The notes: generated from the sequence alone by a model not told the origin. Shown: positions 54,332-62,885, counted from the stretch's first letter. The stretch is 64,000 nt of DNA from Alteromonas sp. KUL106 (GCF_009811415.1 NZ_BLIG01000048.1:1-64000); one strand, 5' to 3'. Translations and numbers: made by a program.

Positions 54332-55321
54332 TCAACACGTTACCGGCGCGCCGTTTTTGCTGGCAGAGAGTTTGATAGCGTCCCACAATTTTGCCATGTG
54401 CAATCCCTGTTCGATATCTGAAGGATTTTGTATATTGCCGTCCTTTGTTTGTAAGAAAACATTCATCAAATTGTTTGCGGATTCCTGCTCTTTGCGCTCA
54501 ATGTTGCCGTCTCTGTCTTCAATCTCAATCCAGCGTCCCCACGCGCAGACTCTAACGACATAGTCAGTGAAAAAGCACTCTATTCGAGACGTACATCGAA
54601 TGCTTTTGCCGCAAGCGTGCATAGAGAAAAGCATCCCGTCTGCCAATTCTCCTATTACCGTTGTAACGATGTCCACAGGGAAGTTATGGTTATTCATTTT
54701 TGCACTAACACTGGCAAAAGGCTGAGAGCAAAGCATTGATGTGGTGTTCATCATGTGTGCACCGGTATCAAACATAAAACCACCCCCTGAGATTTCAGGT
54801 ACTTGCTTCCAATGGCCAGTGTAAGTGTCTGCCCAATCTTCCCAAATTGCAGCATTGATACTCATCAAGTCGCCATAACGCTTTGTGGCAATATCTTCTT
54901 TCAGTTGATGAACAAGAGGAGATAAGCCACCTTGATAGGCAACTACAAGCTGTTTACCGCTGGTCTGTTGGGCCAATTGGAGTGCCTTCGCTTCATCAAC
55001 GGTTGTTACCATGGGTTTTTCAAGTAATACGTCTAAGTTCAACTCTAGGGCAGCTAGCGCTTGGTCTGCGTGAACAGCATGTGGAGTACAAATATAAACG
55101 GCATCTAGCGTACTACCTTGTTCACTTAAAAGGGTTTGCCAGTCTTGATAAGCGTGCACCTGCTTTTGACCGTGATCGCTAAGAATTGATTTAACATGCT
55201 GTAATGCTCCCTCACTTGGATCGCAAACACAAACAATGTCGATATCAGTGCGCTGAGACCATGTGTCGATATATTGAGATGATTTTTTGCCGCAACCAAT
55301 AACGCCAAGTTTTAACTTCAT
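54332..55321 (-). CDS. Gfo/Idh/MocA family oxidoreductase
   Basis: A 329-residue NAD(P)-dependent sugar dehydrogenase. The Rossmann motif is LGVIGCGKKSSQYI at the N-terminus, and the catalytic Lys is in DVLLEKPMVTT near residue 95, followed by a GGGFMFDTGAHMM segment. The ATG at 55321 is used (preceded by GTGGGG), not the 55342 start. It is divergent from the GPH symporter, sharing the LacI operator. Together with ThuA it could oxidise a glycoside to a 3-keto form. Confidence 0.88.
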   Translation of the reverse strand: MKLKLGVIGCGKKSSQYIDTWSQRTDIDIVCVCDPSEGALQHVKSILSDHGQKQVHAYQDWQTLLSEQGSTLDAVYICTPHAVHADQALAALELNLDVLLEKPMVTTVDEAKALQLAQQTSGKQLVVAYQGGLSPLVHQLKEDIATKRYGDLMSINAAIWEDWADTYTGHWKQVPEISGGGFMFDTGAHMMNTTSMLCSQPFASVSAKMNNHNFPVDIVTTVIGELADGMLFSMHACGKSIRCTSRIECFFTDYVVRVCAWGRWIEIEDRDGNIERKEQESANNLMNVFLQTKDGNIQNPSDIEQGLHMAKLWDAIKLSASKNGAPVTC

Positions 55322-55436
55322 GGTATCCCCACGTTTAAACAAAAGTTATTTAAAAAGAGTGTGAAATAATCAAAGGCATTTACAATAGCTGTGATTTATT
55401 CACCTACTGTTAACTGTATTTACATTTAATTCTATA

Positions 55437-55452
55437 TTGACACCGGTGTCAA
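55437..55452. promoter_or_regulatory. LacI-type operator between Gfo/Idh and GPH genes
   Basis: TTGACACCGGTGTCAA, identical over all 16 bases to the site before uxaC. It lies about 65 bases before the GPH start and 115 before the Gfo/Idh start. Confidence 0.85.
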
Positions 55453-55515
55453 GATCGTAATAGTCTGTGTTAAATCAGTGTTAAAATATTAGCTGCAAAG
55501 GTTGGGAGTTCATCA

Positions 55516-57042
55516 GTGAATGACGTAGAAAAAAGAAAGCAGCCAGGTTGGAAAAACATCATTGCGTGGGGCTCAGGAGATATTTTTGGAAGCGGCTCTG
55601 GCACCATAATTGGGTTGTGGATGCTCTACTTTTTCACCCAAGTTGCAGGCTTATCGCCTGTTGAAGCAGGGTTAATCTTTGCTATCGGTAAGTTATGGGA
55701 CGCCATTACTGACCCTATCGTTGCGTATATCACTGATAATATCCGAACCCGATTTGGACGCAGAAAAGTGTTTTTTCTTTTTGGCGCACCGTTCCTGATC
55801 GTGTTTGGTCTCATGTTCATCTCTGGGTTCGGGTTTGCGTATTACCTGGCCACCTATCTTTTATTCAACACCATGTTTACCGTGGTGATGACCCCTTATT
55901 GCACACTTCCAAACGAAATGACAGACGACTATGAAATTCGTACTAAGATGGGAAGTTGCCGCCTGACATTTGGTCAGATAACCGCATTTGTGGTTACCCT
56001 AATCCCTGGGCTTATCATGTCCAATGTTGAAGATGAAGCCCAAGCCTTCATTTACATTGGGTTTTTGTTTGGATTTATTTTTACTTTGCCGTGGTACTTT
56101 ATTTATAAATACACGTGGGAAATCGAACCTTCCAGGCTTCCTCCTCAGAAAGAGGTCTCTTCTATAAAAGAAACCCTCGTTGATTTATATAAGGAAATGG
56201 CAAGTACACTGCAAATAAAAACATTCCGAATTCATTTAATGATGTATATCGGCGGGTCAGTAGCATTAGACATTTTTGGCGCGCTCTTTCTTCACTATAT
56301 TACATTTAACCTCAATCTATCTGCGGGCGAAGGTGGGCAAATCCTAAGTGTTATGACCTTTATGCAGTTTTTTGGTGTGCTTACTTTCACATGGTTCGCG
56401 CTAAAAATAGGGAATGCTAACGCCTATAAAATAGCATTGGGTCTTATGTTTGTTAGCCTTGCCTTTTTCGCTATTCTCCCCAATGTGGCGCTTGATGTGA
56501 GCAAAGCGGTTTTCTTTGGTGCCGTTCTTATCGGCCTCGCGCGAGGCGGCATATACCTTATTCCTTGGGTTATCTTTAACTCTATTCCAGATGTGGATGA
56601 AATCCTCACAGGGCGACGTAGAGCGGGAATTTTCTCTGGTGTCATGACCCTTGGACGGAAAATATGTCAGGCCTCTGCAATGTTGATAGCGAGTATTGGC
56701 TTACAATGGGTCGGCTTTGAATCTGGCGCCAAAGTGCAGACAAGTGAGACTATTTCAGGCGTATATTGGCTGTTTTTAATAGGGCCAACCTGTCTAGCGA
56801 TTATCGCGCTATTTGGCGCAACGCTCTTTCAGTTAACCAAGCAAAACCACAGAATACTTATTGATGAAGTCAGTCGCTTGCGTAATGGTGGTGCAAAGCA
56901 GGACGCGTTACCTCAGGTTGTCAGCGTGGTTGAGGAGTTAACGGGCTGGGAATACAAGTACATGTGGGGTGATAAAAAAAAGAAAGAAACAACCTATCTG
57001 CTTCGCAGCGGCAGCAGCGATGAAACTGTCGTAGAACGTTGA
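55516..57042 (+). CDS. GPH-type (glycoside-pentoside-hexuronide) cation symporter
   Basis: A 508-residue twelve-helix symporter of the MelB/GPH family. The opening IIAWGSGDIFGSGSGTIIGLWMLYFFTQVAGLSPVEAGLIFAIGKLWDAITDPIVAYITDN and RTRFGRRKVFFLFGAP are clear family signatures. The start is GTG at 55516 with GGGAG upstream. Members carry melibiose, xylosides or hexuronides; the operator shared with uxaC makes a glucuronide or uronate a reasonable substrate. A hydrophilic tail of about 55 residues follows the last helix. Confidence 0.9.
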   Translation: MNDVEKRKQPGWKNIIAWGSGDIFGSGSGTIIGLWMLYFFTQVAGLSPVEAGLIFAIGKLWDAITDPIVAYITDNIRTRFGRRKVFFLFGAPFLIVFGLMFISGFGFAYYLATYLLFNTMFTVVMTPYCTLPNEMTDDYEIRTKMGSCRLTFGQITAFVVTLIPGLIMSNVEDEAQAFIYIGFLFGFIFTLPWYFIYKYTWEIEPSRLPPQKEVSSIKETLVDLYKEMASTLQIKTFRIHLMMYIGGSVALDIFGALFLHYITFNLNLSAGEGGQILSVMTFMQFFGVLTFTWFALKIGNANAYKIALGLMFVSLAFFAILPNVALDVSKAVFFGAVLIGLARGGIYLIPWVIFNSIPDVDEILTGRRRAGIFSGVMTLGRKICQASAMLIASIGLQWVGFESGAKVQTSETISGVYWLFLIGPTCLAIIALFGATLFQLTKQNHRILIDEVSRLRNGGAKQDALPQVVSVVEELTGWEYKYMWGDKKKKETTYLLRSGSSDETVVER

Positions 57043-57047
57043 TGGTG

Positions 57048-57071
57048 AATTACCTATGGGGATTGGTATTA
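57048..57071 (+). repeat. Recurrent 3'-end intergenic motif, copy 3
   Basis: AATTACCTATG followed by GGGATTGGTATTA, five bases past the GPH stop and between two convergent genes. Confidence 0.6.
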
Positions 57072-57118
57072 TCAAGCCAAGTGACGTAAATCACTTGGCT
57101 CAATATATTCATACTCTA

Positions 57119-58408
57119 TTACGCTTGAGACTCTCTTGAGATGGCGCGGTGTGCAATATCAGTGCGGTAGTACACATCTTTGAACTGAATGGTTTTTAGT
57201 AATTCGTAGGCTTTCTGCTGAGCTTCGGTGACGTTGTTACCTAACGCTGTCGCGCAAAGTACGCGTCCACCTGCTGTAACAACTTCGCCATCTTGAAGTG
57301 CAGTACCAGCATGGAATACTTTACCGTCTAGTTTAGCCGCCTCTTCGAAGCCGGTAATGACGTCGCCTTTATTATAGCTACCAGGGTAGCCGCCAGCAGC
57401 AAGTACAACACCGACTGAAGCACGTTCATCAAATTCAATCGTTTTACCTGCAAGTTCGCCTTTACACGCAGCTTGGCAAAGCGGCACTAAGTCAGATTTG
57501 AGGCGAAGCATAATTGGCTGGGTTTCCGGGTCGCCAAAGCGGCAGTTGTACTCAATCACCTTCGGTGTGCCATCGGCCATAATCATTAAGCCAGCGTAGA
57601 GGAAACCAACGTAGTCGTTACCTTCAGCGGCCATGCCATTTACTGTTGGCATAATCACTTCTTGCATGATTCGGTCATGAATTTCTTGCGTGACAACAGG
57701 CGCAGGCGAGTATGCTCCCATGCCACCTGTATTTGGCCCTTTGTCACCGTCTGCTGCACGCTTATGATCTTGACTGGTAGCGAAAGGCAGTACGTTCTTA
57801 CCGTCTACCATCACGATAAATGACGCTTCCTCACCGTCTAAGAACTCTTCAACAACTACGCGGCTGCCTGCTTCGCCAAAAGCATTGCCTGCCAGCATGT
57901 CGCGGATAGCATCTTCGGCTTCTTCAAGTGTCATGGCAACGATGACACCTTTACCGGCAGCTAGACCGTCGGCTTTAACCACAATAGGTGCACCTTTCTC
58001 GCGAACATAAGCGATAGCAGGGTCAATGTCCGTAAAGTTCTGGTACTCTGCAGTAGGGATATTATGGCGCGCCAAAAAATCTTTGGTAAAGGCCTTCGAG
58101 CCCTCAAGCTGCGCAGCAGCTTGAGTGGGACCAAATATCATTAAACCAGCGTTAGTGAACGCATCAACCACACCTGCAACCAGCGGCGCTTCTGGGCCCA
58201 CAATAGTGAGCGCAACGTCGTTCCCTTTGGCGAAAGAAACTAGGCCTGCAATGTCGTTAACATCAATAGCTACGTTCTCAAGCTTAGGTTCTGTCGCTGT
58301 TCCGGCATTTCCCGGCGCTACAAATACTGTTGAAACATCAGAAGACTGCGCTGCCTTAAACGCTAGCGCGTGTTCGCGGCCACCGCCGCCAATTACAAGT
58401 ACGTTCAT
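57119..58408 (-). CDS. purD: Phosphoribosylamine-glycine ligase PurD
   Basis: A 429-residue ATP-grasp enzyme for the second step of purine synthesis. The N-terminal motif is VLVIGGGGREHALAFKA, the ATP-grasp part includes PIVVKADGLAAGKGVIVA, and the signature region reads HKRAADGDKGPNTGGMGAYSPAPV with YNCRFGDPETQ. All motifs are intact. It starts 27 bases after the methyltransferase stop and may be cotranscribed with it. Confidence 0.97.
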   Translation of the reverse strand: MNVLVIGGGGREHALAFKAAQSSDVSTVFVAPGNAGTATEPKLENVAIDVNDIAGLVSFAKGNDVALTIVGPEAPLVAGVVDAFTNAGLMIFGPTQAAAQLEGSKAFTKDFLARHNIPTAEYQNFTDIDPAIAYVREKGAPIVVKADGLAAGKGVIVAMTLEEAEDAIRDMLAGNAFGEAGSRVVVEEFLDGEEASFIVMVDGKNVLPFATSQDHKRAADGDKGPNTGGMGAYSPAPVVTQEIHDRIMQEVIMPTVNGMAAEGNDYVGFLYAGLMIMADGTPKVIEYNCRFGDPETQPIMLRLKSDLVPLCQAACKGELAGKTIEFDERASVGVVLAAGGYPGSYNKGDVITGFEEAAKLDGKVFHAGTALQDGEVVTAGGRVLCATALGNNVTEAQQKAYELLKTIQFKDVYYRTDIAHRAISRESQA

Positions 58409-58435
58409 TAACTGTTCCGTTTTGAGTGTTTAATA

Positions 58436-59251
58436 TTATGATTTTGGTTTGGTGAATTTTAGCGTCATACGATTGCTCTCGCCAATCGCTACATACTTTT
58501 CGCGATCTTCATCATTTAGCGCCAAACTTGGAGGTAAAGTCCATACACCTTTCGGGTGGTCTGCTGTATCCATTGAGTTCGCGTTTATATCGCTGCTTGC
58601 TTCAAGCACAAAACCTGCTTTTTCTGCAGCAGCCACTACGTAAGAACGCTTCATGTAGCCACTTTTTTTCATGGCTTCGTCATCTGCGCTTTCAGGTAGT
58701 TCGTGCTCTACTACGCCTAATACACCACCTGGCTTGAGCGCGTTAAAAAATGCGCCAAATGCATTTTCGATACCTTTGTCACCTTCGCGCATATACCAGT
58801 TGTGTACGTTGCGAAAGGTCAGCACCATGTCTGCTGTTCCTGCGTCAATGATATCAAGCGCTTTGGTGGGATGGAATGCGCTAACCGTAGCACCCTCATA
58901 GACTTGTCCAGCTTCGGTTTTCGCCTTAAAAGCGGTTAACGCTTTCTTGTAATAGTCGCTAGAACTTTCGTCAACATAGAAATGTGCAGCAACATATTTT
59001 CCACTGTCACGAACGACTGGAAAAATAATATCTGTATACCATCCGCCCCCTGGTGAAATTTCTACCACGGTCATATCTGGCTTAAGGCCAAAAAAGCGTA
59101 AAGTCTGCTGTGGCTTACGATATTCATCTCTAGACTTAGCGTCCGATGAACGCAGTACGCTTTTTACGGCATCAGAAATTGCATCGGCACTTGCATAGGT
59201 TGCTGTTATACCAAGCGTCGCGGCTAAAACATATTGGGCTAACTTTTTCAT
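58436..59251 (-). CDS. Exported class I methyltransferase-like protein
   Basis: A 271-residue protein with a good signal peptide (MKKLAQYVLAATLGITATYASA) followed by a methyltransferase fold: SAM-binding motif I VVEISPGGGWYTDII, motif II-like DMVLTFRNVHNW, and LKPGGVLGVVEHEL. The ATG at 59251 follows AAGGAAA; a longer frame to 59344 is not supported. Periplasmic methyltransferases are odd because the cofactor is cytoplasmic, so it may have a different role. A catalytic residue cannot be named. Confidence 0.85.
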   Translation of the reverse strand: MKKLAQYVLAATLGITATYASADAISDAVKSVLRSSDAKSRDEYRKPQQTLRFFGLKPDMTVVEISPGGGWYTDIIFPVVRDSGKYVAAHFYVDESSSDYYKKALTAFKAKTEAGQVYEGATVSAFHPTKALDIIDAGTADMVLTFRNVHNWYMREGDKGIENAFGAFFNALKPGGVLGVVEHELPESADDEAMKKSGYMKRSYVVAAAEKAGFVLEASSDINANSMDTADHPKGVWTLPPSLALNDEDREKYVAIGESNRMTLKFTKPKS

Positions 59252-59296
59252 TCTTATTTCCTTTTTCTGTCGAGGGTAGGCAAATAACATAACACT

Positions 59297-59320
59297 TTTA
59301 GGGCGTATTGGCCTTTGTTG
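59297..59320 (+). repeat. Solo copy of one end of the MITE-like element
   Basis: The bases TTTAGGGCGTATTGG then CCTTTGTTG match the left end of the element at 62988 in about 21 of 25 positions, including the TTTA flank. A short inverted partner (ACAAGGCCAACGGGC, about 59335-59349) lies close by. Confidence 0.4.
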
Positions 59321-59677
59321 TGCAAATTTAACCGACAAGGCCAACGGGCTTTCGTAACTCTATTACTACAAATCACCACAAGTCAGATCAAGCGTATCAG
59401 CTTACCTTCATATGCACATACGCCTTAGCAGAATAATTCGCAAGGCTGTCGCTTTGGCTAAGGGGGGCACTTCGACGTTACTGATTTGTGCGTTCAAGGT
59501 GGAACGCGATTTAAGCGCTTCCCTGAAATGTGTAAATGTCGCCATAAAAATATGAATGAAACTTGCGCATCGTTTTTCCACTGATTCGAAAAAGCGGTTC
59601 TCCACAATAGAAGTAAGATTCGCTAGTTATTAACGTAACGCTCCACTAATTAGCCACCTTTTGAGCAGAGAGCCAGA

Positions 59678-59698
59678 GGCTGGCGTTGAACGCCAGCC
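59678..59698 (-). terminator. Possible hairpin after purH
   Basis: GGCTGGCGT and ACGCCAGCC form a GC-rich stem with a three-base loop 30 bases past the purH stop. No immediate T-tract follows on the minus strand, so termination may be weak or Rho-assisted. Confidence 0.4.
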
Positions 59699-59728
59699 CC
59701 GACGCTTTCTCAAAATACGATGAAGCTT

Positions 59729-61327
59729 TTAGTGACGGAAGTGGCGCATACCGGTAAACACCATGGCAATACCGTGCTCGTCTGCTGCATCAATCACTTC
59801 TTGGTCGCGCATAGAGCCGCCAGGCTGAATGACCGCTTTAATACCGGCTTGTGCAGCAGCGTCAATGCCGTCGCGGAATGGGAAGAAAGCGTCAGATGCC
59901 ATGACAGAGCCTGCTACTTCTAGGTTCTCGTCAGCTGCTTTAATGCCAGCAATTTTTGCAGAGTAAACGCGGCTCATTTGACCTGCGCCCACGCCTACTG
60001 TCATGCCGTCTTTGCAGTAAACAATTGCGTTAGACTTCACGTATTTTGCTACCTTCCAGCAGAACATAAGGTCGCGTAGTTCGTCTTCGCTTGGCTTACG
60101 CTTAGTCACAACTTCTAGGTCTTCCATTTCAACCATACCGAAGTCGCGCTCTTGTACTAATAAGCCGCCGTTTACACGTTTAAAGTCATAACCCTCTGTA
60201 AGCTGACCTGCCCAGTCACCGCACGCTAGAAGACGTACGTTTTTCTTCGCACTCACGACTTCTTTGGCTTCTTCGCTTACTGTAGGCGCAATAATGACCT
60301 CAACGAATTGACGGTCAACAATCGCTTGTGCCGTTTTCGCATCGAGCTCGCGGTTAAACGCGATTATGCCGCCAAATGCTGATGTCGGATCGGTTTTAAA
60401 CGCGCGGTCATAAGCACTTAGAATGTCTTCACCAATAGCGACACCACAAGGGTTAGCGTGCTTAACGATTACGCATGCTGGCTCTTCGAATTCTTTGACA
60501 CACTCAAGGGCTGCATCGGTATCGGCGATGTTGTTAAACGAAAGCTCTTTACCTTGAAGCTGAGTAGCAGTCGCCACAGAGGCTTCTTGAATATTGTTTT
60601 CAACATAAAACGCGGCTTCTTGGTGGCTGTTTTCACCGTAGCGAAGGTCTTGTTTCTTAGTCAACTGCATGTTGTAGGTACGAGGGAATTCGCTGTGCTG
60701 ATGGTCGCAGTCTGCTTCGCATCCTGTACTGTCTAAACGTGCGCCAAAATAGTTAGCAATCATGCCATCGTATTCAGCCGTGTGTTCGAACGCTTTTATG
60801 GCTAGGTCGAAACGCGTGTTGTAAGTAAGAGAACCGTCATTGTCGTTCATCTCAGCAAGTACGCGAGAGTAGTCAGAAGCGTTAACCACAATTGTGACGT
60901 CTTTGTGGTTTTTGGCTGCGGCGCGCACCATGGTTGGGCCACCGATATCAATGTTTTCAATAGCATCTTCAAGTGTGCAGTCTTCGTTTGCCACGGTTGC
61001 GGCAAACGGATAAAGATTAACAACCACTAAATCGATAGGGGCTATGTTGTTTTCTTCCATTACTGCTTCATCTACACCGCGACGAGCAAGAATACCGCCA
61101 TGTATTTTAGGGTGAAGGGTTTTAACCCGACCCGCCATAATTTCAGGGTGACCTGTGTGATCAGACACTTCTTTTACAGGTAAACCAGCTTCAGCTAGCA
61201 GTTTTGCGGTACCACCCGTCGACAGAAGTTCTACGCCAGCGTTATGCAGCGCTGTCGCGAAATCGAGAATACCGGTTTTGTCAGAGACGCTAAGGAGAGC
61301 ACGTTTGATAGGTTTTGGTGTTTGCAT
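59729..61327 (-). CDS. purH: Bifunctional AICAR transformylase / IMP cyclohydrolase PurH
   Basis: A 532-residue enzyme for the last two steps of IMP synthesis. The N-terminal MGS-like cyclohydrolase domain begins RALLSVSDKTGILDFA; the C-terminal transformylase domain has VKHANPCGVAIG and GAGQMSRVYSAKIA. The ATG at 61327 (MQTPKPIKRALLS) matches the family; the open frame to 61396 runs into the upstream terminator hairpin. It appears monocistronic after the fis terminator. Confidence 0.97.
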   Translation of the reverse strand: MQTPKPIKRALLSVSDKTGILDFATALHNAGVELLSTGGTAKLLAEAGLPVKEVSDHTGHPEIMAGRVKTLHPKIHGGILARRGVDEAVMEENNIAPIDLVVVNLYPFAATVANEDCTLEDAIENIDIGGPTMVRAAAKNHKDVTIVVNASDYSRVLAEMNDNDGSLTYNTRFDLAIKAFEHTAEYDGMIANYFGARLDSTGCEADCDHQHSEFPRTYNMQLTKKQDLRYGENSHQEAAFYVENNIQEASVATATQLQGKELSFNNIADTDAALECVKEFEEPACVIVKHANPCGVAIGEDILSAYDRAFKTDPTSAFGGIIAFNRELDAKTAQAIVDRQFVEVIIAPTVSEEAKEVVSAKKNVRLLACGDWAGQLTEGYDFKRVNGGLLVQERDFGMVEMEDLEVVTKRKPSEDELRDLMFCWKVAKYVKSNAIVYCKDGMTVGVGAGQMSRVYSAKIAGIKAADENLEVAGSVMASDAFFPFRDGIDAAAQAGIKAVIQPGGSMRDQEVIDAADEHGIAMVFTGMRHFRH

Positions 61328-61361
61328 AAAATTTAAGTTTCTAATGTTGTAGTGTTGAAAC

Positions 61362-61387
61362 AAAAAGAGCACCGATTGGTGCTCTTT
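61362..61387 (-). terminator. Terminator after fis
   Basis: On the minus strand the stem AAAGAGCACC and GGTGCTCTTT with a four-base loop is followed by TTTG and TTTC. It separates fis from purH. Confidence 0.82.
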
Positions 61388-61409
61388 GGCGGGCAAAGCC
61401 CTTGGAATC

Positions 61410-61703
61410 TTAGTTCATGCCGTATTGCTTTAGCTTCTTGCGAAGCGTGCCACGGTTGATGCCCATCATGATGGCCGCGCGGGTTTGGTTGCCGCGAGTA
61501 TAAGTCATGACTTCTTCTAGAAGCGGCGCTTCAACTTCAGCCAGTACCATTTCGTACAGGTTGTCGATGTTTGCGTTATCCAGTTGCTTAAGGTACTTGT
61601 TAACCGCTTGCTTTACAGAGTCACGCAATGGCTTCTGAGCTTGCGTTTGTGAAGGCGTAGTTACTGTAGTAGTAAAAGGTGAAGTCACGTTTTGATCGAA
61701 CAT
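61410..61703 (-). CDS. fis: DNA-binding protein Fis
   Basis: A 97-residue nucleoid-associated protein controlling growth-phase transcription, rRNA promoters and recombination. The C-terminal helix-turn-helix reads EEVMTYTRGNQTRAAIMMGINRGTLRKKLKQYGMN, the universal Fis signature. It follows dusB by 30 bases in the usual dusB-fis operon. Confidence 0.98.
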   Translation of the reverse strand: MFDQNVTSPFTTTVTTPSQTQAQKPLRDSVKQAVNKYLKQLDNANIDNLYEMVLAEVEAPLLEEVMTYTRGNQTRAAIMMGINRGTLRKKLKQYGMN

Positions 61704-61733
61704 AATACTGTGTTGCTCTTAAGTTAGTCATCA

Positions 61734-62732
61734 CTATGCTGCGGGAGAAATCTGTCGGGTTTCTCGTGTCTGCAGCGCTTGAAAATATGCATTTAGTGCA
61801 TCGATTTGCTCATTCGCATCATCGATAGCGTTAAACGTTTTACGAAACTGACGATCCGTATCGTGCTCCGCGAGATACCAGCCCACGTGCTTTCGGGCAA
61901 TTCTTACACCGGCTATATCACCGTAAAAGTCCTGCACATTGGCTACATGCTCGTGCAAAAGCTTATATAGTTCAGACAGCGGCGGTGGTGCTAGGTTTTC
62001 GCCCGTTTCAAGATAATGTTGGATTTGTTTAAATATCCAAGGCTTACCTTGCGCGCCGCGGCCTATCATAACGCCATCTGCACCAGTGTAATTCAGCACC
62101 TCTTGTGCTTTCTCTGGAGAAGTAATATCACCATTGGCAATTACAGGAATTGAAATTGCCGCCTTTATTTGGCGTATGGTGTCATATTCAGCTTCCCCTC
62201 TATACATACAAGCTCGGGTTCTGCCGTGAACCGCAAGCGACTGTATGCCGTTTTCCTCTGCAATGCGGGCAATTTCTACCCCATTGCGGTTTTCTGGGTT
62301 CCAGCCGGTACGAATTTTCAGCGTAACGGGTACGTCCACAGCATTGACTACTGCTTTGATAATCGCTTCCACTGTGTCCGGGTATTGAAGCAATGCAGAA
62401 CCTGCCAGCTTCTTATTGACCTTCTTAGCAGGACAACCCATGTTGATATCGATAATTTGCGCACCGTTATCTACATTAAATTGTGCTGCTTGAGCCATAA
62501 GCTCAGGGTCAGCCCCAGCTATCTGTACAGATCGAATGCCTTCTTCGCCCTCATGGTTCATGCGTGCTTGTGATTTCGCTGTGTTCCAAACCTTCGGATT
62601 ACTCGAAAGCATTTCGGAAACAACCAGCCCAGCTCCTAAGCGCTTACACAGTTGACGAAACGGTCTGTCCGTTACGCCAGCCATGGGGGCCAACATCAAA
62701 TTGTTTTCTAGCTCGTAAGGTCCAATTCGCAT
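61734..62732 (-). CDS. dusB: tRNA-dihydrouridine synthase B
   Basis: A 332-residue FMN enzyme reducing uridine in the tRNA D-loop. It shows MLAPMAGVTDRPFRQLCKRLGAGLVVSEM, the catalytic Cys in DINMGCPAKKV near residue 100, LKIRTGW, and AVHGRTRACMYRG. It is the first gene of dusB-fis, with the MITE-like element about 255 bases upstream. Confidence 0.97.
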   Translation of the reverse strand: MRIGPYELENNLMLAPMAGVTDRPFRQLCKRLGAGLVVSEMLSSNPKVWNTAKSQARMNHEGEEGIRSVQIAGADPELMAQAAQFNVDNGAQIIDINMGCPAKKVNKKLAGSALLQYPDTVEAIIKAVVNAVDVPVTLKIRTGWNPENRNGVEIARIAEENGIQSLAVHGRTRACMYRGEAEYDTIRQIKAAISIPVIANGDITSPEKAQEVLNYTGADGVMIGRGAQGKPWIFKQIQHYLETGENLAPPPLSELYKLLHEHVANVQDFYGDIAGVRIARKHVGWYLAEHDTDRQFRKTFNAIDDANEQIDALNAYFQALQTRETRQISPAA

Positions 62733-62863
62733 CGTAAAATGTATAGCTCGCCATCTAAAACTGCACAGAAATTATACACCCGGCTAAAACGGGGCGCTAA
62801 GTGTACGTGTTTTCGCAATACTTGAAAAGGCTAAAAATCACACAAAATTTCACTTCGTGCTCT

Positions 62864-62885
62864 TGACAGTGAAAAAAAACTGTCA
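62864..62885. repeat. Inverted repeat with A-rich loop upstream of dusB
   Basis: The arms TGACAGT and ACTGTCA flank GAAAAAAA. It lies about 130 bases before dusB and may be a hairpin or an operator. Confidence 0.45.

Larger units (their letters stand above)
59252..59728. other. Intergenic region between purH and the methyltransferase gene
   Basis: This 477-base stretch holds a solo MITE-like end (59297-59320) and the hairpin at 59678-59698 after purH. A 65-residue open frame at 59408-59605 on the minus strand has no recognisable domain or ribosome site and is probably not a gene. Confidence 0.55.

Noticed and set aside
54309..54563. Short plus-strand frame opposite the Gfo/Idh gene
   Set aside because: It is antisense to a conserved Rossmann enzyme and begins just past a terminator without a promoter.
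59408..59605. 65-residue minus-strand frame upstream of the methyltransferase gene
   Set aside because: There is no ribosome site, domain or hydrophobic pattern, and it lies in a region with a decayed repeat.
57119..61327. purD and purH as one operon
   Set aside because: They are separated by the methyltransferase gene and about 480 bases with a hairpin after purH; co-transcription is not supported.
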